The notes beneath the pieces are model-generated. The model made no database searches. It was not told the origin of the DNA and saw only the letters and a program-made list of their open reading frames with translations. A DNA stretch of 64,000 nt, from NCBI GenBank assembly GCA_944548615.1, contig OX155952.1, positions 38,746,350-38,810,349 of the forward strand, in the 5' to 3' direction. Positions 31,701 through 43,700 of this stretch are shown in pieces. Source of the stretch: Micropterix aruncella (taxonomy: Eukaryota; Arthropoda; Insecta; Lepidoptera; Micropterigidae). The position numbers and the translations under genes were made by a program. Position 1 is the stretch's first letter; the number at the start of each line of letters is the position of its first letter.

Positions 31701-34700
31701 AAGAATCGTCTCGAAAAGCTTAGGAAAGGCTGATAACACTGCAATCGGCCTGTAATTATCAACCTGCACCTTATCGCCACTTTTTGGTATTGGAGCTACT
31801 CTAGATATCTTCCACTTATAGGGGTATACTGCAGATTCCAACGATCTGTTAAATATATACATCAGGGGTTGTATAAAAAACTCACAACATGCTTTAATAA
31901 CATAAGGAGGAACTCCATCAGGTCCAATAGTGCGGACTGATTTCAGCTTGCGTATTGCAAACCGAATATCATCTTTAGTGATACTGTGGACGTTGACGCA
32001 TGAAGAATTTGCGTCACTCGACATAATAGTCGTTTCAGCGGCGACAGCGTCTAAGGCCGGTATGTTCGGTAGAAACACTGATGAGAAGTAATTCGCAAAA
32101 ACATCAGCGGCTGCAGTACCCGAATATGTAGCCTCATTATAGACCACATTCAGGGGTACCCCACCAGCAGTTCGCTGACTACGAACATATTCCCAAAAGC
32201 GTGAACTATCTTCTCGGATAGACGTCTCAATATTGTGCATATACAAATTGAAAGAGTCTTTTATTTTATGCTTAACTCTACACCGCAAAGTTTCGAAAAG
32301 CTCCCTGTGAAACTGAGAACCGGTCCGCTTCCAGCACTTGTGATGATACGACTTCGATTGAATGTCACGGATAATGTCGCCATTAAACCATTTAGGATAA
32401 ATATACCTATTGGTCAATGCAGTCCGTTTTTTGCTTGGAATGCAGCTATCGAAACAATTGTAGATGACACTATAGAGATAATCAACGCAATCGTTAGCGT
32501 TACTTAAATCGTATAGTAATTTCCAATCAAAATTTTCAAAAAAAGTGTACAACTGAGTAAAATTACAATTTTTAAAGTTCCATTCATTCCGGAATAGACA
32601 ATTACCACTAGTAGGGCTATACTTTTGATTGTCGCTCGGCTGAATATGCGTACGCGCTGGGCGCAGTACAATGCTCACATCAATCGGCGGATGATAGCCG
32701 TCAGCTCGCACCAACTCTATCGAGGCTTCGGATACCGTAACGGTATCAGGTTGGAAATTCGAGAGCACCAGATCTAGACATCGATTATTAGAATTTAAAA
32801 TATTATTATGTTGCTTAAAGTTACATAAAGATAAAAAGTAATCAAAATATTTATTTACATGTTGCGACGCAGAAAACAGATTAAAATCGCCAATAATACA
32901 AATATTTTTTAACCTATCTGCAACAAAAAGTTCTTCTACTTTATTTAAAAAAGACATGTATACTTCATCAGCGGTTTTAGGGGAAAAGTAAACTACAAAA
33001 AAGAATACAGGTACATTTCTATATATAACTTTCACACACAATACTTCACCATCAGTTTCATAGCTAGGTATGCGATACGATAAGATGGAGTTCCTCACGG
33101 CGAGGAATACCCCGCCTGCAAAAGTTTGTCTATCTTTACGATAAAGAGTAAAATTTGCAGTCGAGCAAACCTCCGCATCGGTTACAGAATCGTCTAGCCA
33201 TGACTCGGTTACAATAATTATATCACTATCAATTAAATGTGCGTTTTCAGAAAATTGGCGCAACTTAGTTTTCAGACCCCGCACATTTTGATAGGATATA
33301 TTCATGTCACTAGTGTTGCACGGAAAGACGTCTCTTTTTCGTATAGGCAGTGCGTTTTCCACTCCGAAAGGACCACTCATTAAACATCGCACTTGCAGGC
33401 CAAAAAGTGGGATCCATATATGTGGTGAAAAGAGATTCTGGAACACCCACGATAAACGAATTGTAGTTACCTTTCGCTTTTATCACTTTTTTTACTGTGA
33501 ATGGTGACACAGAATCCCTTTTCTTTAGGTAATTTAATATGTTATCCGTGGTAACATCAGCAGAAACCGACCACACGTATGATACGGATGTCAAAATCGC
33601 TTTAACCCTTCAGGCCCCGCGACTGCGATATCGCAGTCAAACTGAGGGTTAACCGCGAGGTGCGAGGCCTGAAGGGTTAACTGTGATGATACAGCTACAA
33701 ACTTTCATTTAAAAATATATGAGCATGCATTTAAAAATTTGCCATGATTTGTTCCAGGCGAGTTAGAGCTTCAGTCCCGTAATTTGTACGGTGGCTTGGA
33801 GGCCGAAGAAGAACAAAGGGTGCCTCAAATTTCTCCGTCGCACAGCATCGGCTTCCCCGGCTTGGCCAGCCCGCAAGCCAATGACAGGATGCTTGGATTG
33901 GAAGGAAGCAATATCGATTCCAATATGTCCCACCAGCAGGTCCGTATACTTTTCTACCTATAGTTAATATAATACTACGTACGGCCTATCATACCTTGAA
34001 CAACCAAGTTCCAGGCGACTAGTCTCTACATAGGACTTAAACTTTTTAATCAATTGCCTCGTAAGTTAAAGGCGATTAAAAACATTGATATTTTCAAGAG
34101 ATCAAACGGGGCGTATCTGCCTAAAATCGTATGTATCTGACAAATGTATGCGCGTAACGACATTTTAAAATAGCATCGTACCAACCAATGTAAATTATTT
34201 TTTTTTAAATAATGTCAATTGTTACATTATAGTCTTTTTTTGTTAACCCCTCAAGACAGTAACGTCCCGAATCGGGTACGATGTATTGTAGTCAATGCTC
34301 AGTAACGTCCCAAAACGGGTACAAGTGTGGCACGACAAACCGCGCTCTCAACGAACTGAATTTACACCAAAATCACAGTGCAACCACCCCCTGTTAGATA
34401 TGTTTGAGAAAGACGGATAAAAACTGTGTTGTAAGATTATTCAGTCGTGCTTCTTGGAGTCTAGAATCCCTAATATAATTGTTTGTATTCTGGGGTCACT
34501 TAGTCGAGTGCTGCCATTGCTCGGATCTGTGCTTTTCTTCGGATATTATGTAGCTTCTCTTCAGATATATGTTTGAAAATAAATAAAACGAGCTAATATA
34601 TTTGGTAAAGCATGTGACGCACACAAATGTGTTTACAATTTCTAGATAGGGTTTCATATTTTGAGATAAAACGTCGCTGAATAAGTTAGTTTTTTTCAGT

Positions 34701-37700
34701 TCTCCAACTTTCTAATTATTATCCATAATTATCTAATTGTTTTACAAAATGAGGTTTAAATATTTTATATTTCAAATTTCAATGCGGTCATTTTACATTT
34801 CTTCTTTTCATGATCCATCAAGTAGTTTCTTTCTTATGATCGTTTTTCTAAAGTGCTATATTTTCGACCTTCAACTCTCAGAAATGACAGGTGATTGCCA
34901 AGATTTACACCCGCCGCTTGAGGGGTTAATTAAAATAATTTTGGAGTAGTTTATTGTGCATCATTCTTTAACAAAATTTGACAAAAAAAAATTGTCAAAA
35001 TTTTGACAAAATTTTTCACATCATTTAACAAAATTGAGTAACTAATTTAAAATACTTGGTCATTCCTACACAATTGAAGGGTTATGAGGAAGAACGATGA
35101 ATGTCAATTTAAAAATTAAAATGGTTTTTCATCCCTTTTAAAAAAAAAACAACTTAAAAGATGACATTTAATCCAAGGTTTCTTTGAGTGAGAACAAAAT
35201 ATATTTTGTCCTTAAGCCAAATATAGTAAAAAATCATTTTACTTGAATTTATACTCCTTAAAAAAGTATCTCATGTTAAAAAACCAAATTGACATTGATC
35301 ATTCTTTCCCGTAACCCTTTAATTGTAATGGTTGTAATGGAAATTAATACGCTATTCTCTTTACAATAAGTGGCGTCTCAGGCTGCCTCGAGCACAATTC
35401 TCTCTTGGCTGCTGCCATTAAGGATGCGAGACAGCACGAACGCCAAATCAATGTATGCTGGCTCGACCTAGAGAATGCGTTTGGGTCAGTTCGGCACAGT
35501 CTCCTCCACTTTGCGCTCCGCTGGTACAACTTCCCACCTGTGGTGCGTGACATTGTAGCCTCCTACTACAACTGTCTGACGTTCCATGTCAAAACGCAAG
35601 AATGGACTACCCGCTCTATATCATATTCAATAAGAATTGGACTGTTTCAGGGCTGTTGCCTTTCTCCGACGATATTCAATATCGTTTTCAATATACTGCT
35701 GGAAAGCCTGACCCAGTTCGACAAGAAGTGGGGTTACCGTTTTAAAACAGACGGCCAATACACATCGTCGTGCCTCGCTTTTGCCGACGACCTAACTTTT
35801 ATCACCAGGAGCCCCAAGCAGCTTTCCCTGCTATTACAGAAAGTGGAGCTGTTCTGCGACTGGTCAGGCTGTATAAAAGTGAAGCCCTCCAAATGTTTTT
35901 GCCTTGGACTCGCCCGCATAGACACAAAATTTACGTCCTATGACCCAAAATTGGTCTATAAGGGCTCTATTATCTCCCTTATAGACCCAAATAACCACTT
36001 TAAATTTCTTGGCAGAAAAATCACCTGCCAGGGAAAAGACCTCTCTGGCGATCATGTTATAGAACATTTCAGTAGTTGCCTGGAAAAGATAGATGCATTG
36101 CTAATTTCTGGCCCTCGTAAGGCTTTGATCTATGACAACTATCTAACTTCACATTTGTCATGGCCCTTTCTTATTTACGATTTCACCAAAACCCAACTGT
36201 CTCGTCTGGATGCACTGGTGACAGCTAGTCTAAAATCCTGGTTGTCCTTAGCCAAACCAGCTGACCCCTCGACTCTCTTCAGGTCCAAACACAATTTTGG
36301 GCTAGCTCTAAAACTGCCCTCTCTGCTCTACGCCAACTCCAGAATAACCAAAAATTCGATTCTAAGCAATTCCAAGCATCCGGCAATATCGAAGCACGTA
36401 GTAAGTGGCCGTAGTGAGTCAAATGACCTACAAGCCCGCGTTGACTTCCACAAAAAGTTCCTTACTGGAATCAGCCAGAATGGCACTGGTCTGGGGTATG
36501 GCAGTACAACCATGAGCGATGTGGACTTGAAGAAGTCTCTCTTGCGGGGAGATTACGACAGCAAAAGTATGGCTCACGACTTTTGCATTCCTCCTCCAAT
36601 GCACTGGAAAGTAATGTTGTATGACTGGACGCCAGAGATGCTGAAATTTTATTTAAATGCCTTTCAGCATACACTTCCAGACCCCAGTAACCTCGCTCGT
36701 TGGAGCTATGCCGAGGATAGTTCATGTCCCCTTTGTAGCAACACCCCTTGCACAGCTGGACATATTCTATCTGGCTGCAAGTTGGCCTTGGATCAAGGAC
36801 GGTACACTTACCGCCACGACAAAGTACTTGCTGTTATTCGCGAGGTACTTAGCCTCTCAGTGGCTCGTGCCAACAAGGGTTCCACAGTATCCTCCAAACC
36901 CCCAATACAGTTTGTGCGGGTTGGCTCTAAAGGCAAAAAACATCTCACTGCAAAACCTTTCTCAATAATCGAGAAAGCTTCAGATTGGATTATGGAGGTC
37001 GATTCGGTCTCTAAGCAGTATAAATTCCCTGAAAGTCTCGGATGCACAGCCCTGCGTCCAGATATAACTCTTTACTCTTTATCTCGGAAGATGGTCCTTA
37101 TCGTAGAATTAACTGTTCCATGGGAATCAAATATCCCAAAAGACCACGAGTACAAATTAAATAAATACCATGACCTCGCAAATGCCGTCACCCGGAACGG
37201 CTTCACTGTTCACCTTCACGCGGTGGAAGTAGGCGCTCGTGACCTGCCAGCTAAATCTTTGTTTCACCTTTTTAAAGATCTTGGTCTCTCCAGGAAAATA
37301 ATCAACTCCTTTCTAGAAAAATTATCTAAAACTGCGATTTCTGCATCTCAAATTCTATGACTTCGAAGGGGGAGTGAATGGGTGGTAAGGTGAACGCTCA
37401 CATGTGGCAAGACAGCTGTCCTAAACCTACCACAGCCGGTTCGTAAGTCCGGAATCCACTGCTCACCCCCCAGAAGTGTAAAAAAAAAATAGTATGATGA
37501 GCCCGACTCCGGTCGGTGAATTCCATGGCAGCTCCGTTTGTATTTTATTTTATTTATAAATATCACAAGCATCCGTCATGAATTACAGGCTATAAGCATA
37601 CTGCAACAGGCCCGCGGTCTCGTTGAGATGGTGGTCGCCAGATCGGGCACCGAAGAATCCGGGGGAAGTGGAATCGCTGCTCCCACCATCATAAATGGCG

Positions 37701-40700
37701 AGTGGGCTCAGGTTCAAGTTATTAACCTCGTCAATGATGGAACAGGACTCGGTTTCGGTGAGATTAAACATAATAATTAATATTTTACTCTTAACCCCTG
37801 GGTGGCCACGCCTGCCGAATGGCGTTTTTCGTATTATCCGTATTTATGCAATTATCGGCTCTATTTCTTTCTCCACTGCGGTAAAAGCCTGACATTGAAG
37901 CCTGCTATTGAATAGGCGACCGATATATATTACTACGCTCGTACACACCTTCTACAAACAAATTTTCAAGGGCTTCGAAAATTTTGAATGGAATGACTGG
38001 CTTCCGAAAGGTTAAAGGAGAATGATCAATTATTATTTGGGCCCATCCTTTAAATGTTTTTTTATTTGTCGTCACTTATCACTGCCGAATATACGAATAT
38101 AGGTAGACCTCACTTCTGCCATTCAACAGAGTACATAAAGCAAGAGATATAATGTCATGTCGGTCTTGTGGTTTCTGACCAGGCAGCCATGCATCTGAAA
38201 TAGCTTTCCATTTAGAATTACATGTAAATATAATAAATAGGTCATTTATACTGTATTATTTAAAAAGTAGGTAAAAAATCATTGGCTTTTTTAAATTAGA
38301 TTTTTAATAACAATACTTGTTTACAATATACCAGACATTTTTTTACTATACTATATACCAGAGTTTTTTTTTTTTTTGTACTCGAACGTACGTGATACGG
38401 GTTGTTGCGTTCGTGCGATAATTTACCAGTCTTATCATGTACGTTCGTATAAGTAGGGTGGTTAAAATGAGTTTTCCAGGCACTGCATTGATAAACAATA
38501 ATGATCAAGATATTATTAAAGGTCCACATTCAGAACGATCAAATCGAATCAAGAGGAATCAAGAGGAGCCATTATAGTAACTTATACAGGACAAAAAATT
38601 TTTTTTCATTGGTATATAAATCACTTCTATTGAGGGAGGGCCCAGGTCCTATAAATATTTAGTCACTCCTTTAATTGAATCAGCCCATTCACAGAATCTA
38701 CAGAAATTCATCCAATCAATACGAATATTAAATTTACGGCAACTTAATTATTATTTATCCAAACAAAATTTTGGGCTAGCGCTTAAACTGCCCTCTCTGC
38801 TCTACGCCAACTCCAGAATAACCAAAAATTCGATTCTGTGCAATTCCAAAGATCCGGCAATATCGAAGCACGTAATAAGTGGCTGTAGTGATTCAAATGA
38901 ACTACAAGCCCGCGTAGACTTCCACAAAAGGTTCCTTACTGGAATCAGCCAGAATGGCACTGGTCTGGGGTATGGCAGTACAACCACGAGCGACGTGGAC
39001 TTGAAGAAGTCTCTTTTGCGGGGAGATTACGACAGCAAGAGTATGGCTCATGCTATTGGCCTTCAATGCCAGAATGACTGGACAACAATTGGTGACTTTT
39101 GCATTCCGCCTCCAATGCACTGGAAGGTAATGCTCTATGACTGGACGCCAGAGATGCTGAAATTTTATTTGAATGCCTTTCAGCATACACTTCCAGACCC
39201 CAGTAACCTCGCTCGTTGGAGCTTTGCCGAGGATAGTTCTTGTCCCCTCTGTAGCAATACCCCTTGCACAGCTAGACACATTCTAGCTGGCTGCAAGGTG
39301 GCCTTAGATCAAGGACGGTACACTTACCGCCATGACAAAGTTCTCGCTGTTATTCGCGAGGTAATTAGTCTCTCAGTGGCTCGTGCCAACAAGGGTTTGA
39401 CAGTATCCTCCAAACCCCCAATACAGTTTGTGCGGGATGGCTCTAAAGGCAAAAAACATTTAACTACAAAACCTTTCTCAATAATCGAGAAAGCTACAGA
39501 TTGGACTCTGGAGGTTGATTCGGTCTCTAAGCAGTATAAATTCCCTGAAAGTCTCGGATGCACAGCCCTCCGTCCAGATATAACTCTTTACTCTCTATCT
39601 CGGAAGGTGGCTCTTATTGTAGAATTAACTGTTCCATGGGAATCAAACATCCCAAAAGACCACGAGTACAAATTAAATAAATACCATGATCTTGCAAATG
39701 CCGTAACCCGGAACGGCTTCACTGTTCACCTTCACGCGGTGGAAGTTGGCGCTCGTGGCCTGCCAGCTAAATCTCTATTTCACCTCTTTAAAGATCTTGG
39801 CCTTTCCAGAAAAATAATCAACTCTTTCTTAGAAAAATTATCTAAAACTGCGATTTGCGCATCTCAAATTCTATGGCTTCGAAGGGGGAGTGAATGGGTG
39901 GCAAGGTGAACGCTCACATGTGGCAAGACAGCTGTCCTAAACCTACCACAGCCGGTTCGTAAGTCCGGAATCCACTGCTCACCCCCCAGAAGTGTAAAAA
40001 ATAGTATTATGATGGGCCCGACTCCGGTCGGTGAATTCCATGGCAGCTCCGTTTGTATTTATTTATTTATTATTATTTTTATATTATACACTAGCAGCTT
40101 AAGGCTGATGCGTGTATATCACATGCACTTGTTTTTAAACTTGTGACTGTTTTGCACTAAGAAAAATGTCCAGTTTGTTTTTAAAGCTATTGATAGAGAT
40201 AGCACTGATCACATCCTCTGGCAACGCATTCCAAGCATCAACTACACGATTTGTCAAAAAATATTTTGAAACATTTGATATTTTTAAACAGGTATAATTG
40301 GTGCGCGGACGAGCGGCGTAATCGTAAAGACCATCTTAGCCGGTGGCGTAGCCGATAGAGATGGCCGTCTCCAATCGGGAGATCATATCTTGCAAATTGG
40401 CGATGTAAGATTGTTTGTTGTTATTTGTTAGCCTCACTATGCATAACGCTCATTTAATACATGCATTTGATTAATCCCTAACAGGCTCATTTACTGGACA
40501 TGATATCGGAGCAAGTAGCGGGCGTATTACGAGCTAGCGGCACTCGGGTGCGCCTCGTAGTTGCCCGTCCCGCGGATCCTTCGCATTCCCTCGATTCGAA
40601 CCGACACAGCGGGGCACCAGTCGTACCTGCAAGGTATTTAGGGCAGCAATTGCTCGGCCCAAATTGGGCTTCTGACATTTTTACTGAATATTTCGTTTAC

Positions 40701-43700
40701 ACTTAAAATACACATTCTAAATTTTAAATGAAAGTTAAGCCAACTAATGAAGAATGGTTTCATCAACAGCAGTCATTTTGCTGTAAAAACTTTACTAGAG
40801 TATTAATTTGCTAGTAGGTAATTAATTTTAATTGACCATTAACTCTTCAGGCCCCGATTGGCCGATATCGGCCACAACTCGATTCAGCAGCCCGTTTTAA
40901 TTTAATTAGTTTTATTTTATTATGTTAATATGTTTTATTTTAATAGTGAGTACAGTGGTTTGGCAGTAATTAATGTTTTGGTGAGACAGTGTCATAATTC
41001 AATTTTTTTACAAATTTTTACTAAAATTTTTTGGGACATCAACTTGTCAATCGGCTGAGGGGCCGAGGCCTGAAGGGTTAAGAATTTAAGATTTTGCTGA
41101 AGTACCTATAATTTATTATTATAATTAAGAATCAAAGAATATAAAATAATTAAGAGGTTTTATGGTTTTTTTTTTGATACGTCACAAGAACATATGAGTA
41201 CCTCAATATATTTGCCACCCAGGTCAAAATCGAATTAGAAGTGAGTTCTAATAATACTTTTCCTGCTTTTTTTCAATGATGAGGTCTATTTACTTTCAAA
41301 ACCAGACAGTAATACGACTTTTCCTACACTGGAAGTCAGTATTGGTTTCAAAACGCACATGAGTTTGGTTTCAAACTCTGTATGGACTCTGTAATATTGG
41401 TCACCTAACAATATAATTTCCGTAGTTTTGAACAAATATTAAAAATTAAAAAAACGCTTGAAATATGAAATGCTATTTTCACAAAAAATATTTTTTTTCG
41501 CTAATTCATGTAAATGACAGATGTCTGCCTTTGATGCTGAGTTCTATAAAACTATAAAACATTACGGCATTTCGATCTGCTAGTCCTAACATTTTGTAGA
41601 AACAAACTAATATAAAACAAGGTTATAAACCTAATATAAAATCGAAGACTATCGCGGTTGTTTGACATTATAAATAGGATAGAAAACGAATTTACCGCGT
41701 GAAATTTGTAGGACCCGACGTTTCGGTGACGTTGCAGCCGCCGTTGTCTAGGGTAGACTCGGTCTAAGGTTATAAACCTCTCGAGAATTTCATATTGTTT
41801 GATCTCAATAATTTACTTTTGCAAAAACTTCTTTACTTTGCCTAATTTTATATTTGCCTTTCACACTATGAATTTAACAATGAAGCTGCCACATAATTAG
41901 GTGACCGAACTGGGCTAATTGCAATATTATTATTTACACATCTGGGGGTGAGCATTGTATTTCGGACTGAAGATCGGCTATGGTAGGTTTAGGACAGTTG
42001 TCTTGTCTAACAGCTGTCTTTGGTTACTAACGTTTGCGTGGAGCTTGGGTCTGATGGCCTGTCTGTGTTTTTAAGTCGGCTCAAGTCACTGTTTAGCTCC
42101 CATCCGGTAACCTCCTCGAAGAGGGACTAACCTCAAAAGGCCGCTGTGAACTCTGCCTGTGGCTGTAACGTACAGTCAAAAACAGTTGGGATTGGAGGTT
42201 CGGATCCGATAGGACGCCTCGGGCGGAGCTGGGCGGTTTACGCACCGTGCGCTGTTAGCCAATCGACTGTGCAACCGGGGGAGTCTGGAAACGTACGTTT
42301 CCTAAGCAGCGAATTGCTGACCTGACGTCATCCATCCTTAGAAATTATCTGTTGGCCGCCTGATCCCGTTTGAGCTTAACGGGCAAAGGGCACCTCGCTC
42401 CATAATAAATTCAAACTTGAATTACCGCTAATGTCAGGTAGAGGCCGCGCAAGCGACCTCGAAAGTCTGACCAGACTGGAGAATGGAGAAATCTGTCCGA
42501 ACCTGGTAGTAAGAGTATGAGAATCGCCCGCTGGATTACACTCATCAGTGCCTCATGGTAAGGCGTTAGACTTTTATGGGCTGTTAACGTAGTTTGACTG
42601 TGGATTTTGTTGTCCATCAAGTCTTTACGTTTACCCCTTGGGGAGACAGAATGAAACTATGTCATTATAATTTCCTGAGGTGGCGGGTTTGCCTTTAGTA
42701 ACTGACACCTGCTCTATATTTTGCCTAATAGTTTTTGGAAATAATGACTATTATCAATCATGGAGCTGCTTTAGATCAGTTTGCTATTTTTTATTTTTTA
42801 TTTTAGAATACACATTTTCTGCATAAGCAAATTTTTAATTGGTTACAAATGGCACAAACAACATTGGGGCCCAGAAATTTCCCCCTTAATGGGCTTTCTC
42901 TCTTCACTTTACACTTTTGCTAATTCTTACATAATTCTACTTTGCAGGCTACTCACGGATCCGGAAGCCCTAGATCGATATCTGGTAGAAGTGGGTTTGG
43001 AGCCCGTTTTTAATATTCGCTTAGAGTCACCTTCCCCACAACCGCAATCGTCTCATGATCTCCCTGCCAACTATTTATATGATAGACCATCCATCCCGGA
43101 TCCAGAATCAGGTCAGACTTGCAATAATTATGTTTAAATTTATTACATAAATTGTGCCTTACCTAGTGAACCATACACTGAAAAGCTTTATTATTAGAAA
43201 AACCTATCTATTAATCTTGAACAGGCACGAATAAAATTAAAAATGCCGGAAAGGAGTGGGATCTTTGGAAAACAGTTATTCTAATACCTAAGCTTATGGC
43301 CCCAGTAGGCGTGGGTGTTTCCGCTGCATGCAAGTAGATTGTCAAACGATAAAGTGCTCTCAGCAGCAGCTTTCCTGAAATTCCTCTTTCATGTGTGCAT
43401 AATTCATCTCTTTTATGGCTCAAAATGTAGTCTAACGTAATTACAGATTTGCCCATATATAAATTGACATACAATGTTGCATACAGTGTATGAAAGTCAC
43501 CCTAAGTTTATCGGCCTAACAACGAGATCATTATAACATTTTTATTATTATTATTATTTATGTACGATACGATATTATTATTATTTCTGATACGTCCAGA
43601 TAAGATCTAGTAAAGCTAGTCATAAACAATATTAACAAGTTTTTAAGTACAAATCGAGTTTGTTTTTAATTTTTTTTGACAGAGCTTGCTCATCACCTCA

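Larger units (their letters stand above)
30295..33601 (-). mobile_element. Non-LTR retrotransposon with uninterrupted ORF2 (APE endonuclease + RT)
   Basis: A 5'-truncated LINE of the CR1/Jockey superfamily, antisense in Patj intron 2. It has the end of ORF1 (33601-33310), complete ORF2 (33305-30426) and a 3' end at about 30295 with (aaata)n. Its 5' edge meets the TTAA element at 33602. Confidence 0.92.

Noticed and set aside
32235..32507. Small plus-strand ORFs over 30.9-33.5 kb
   Set aside because: Shadows of the minus-strand LINE ORF2.
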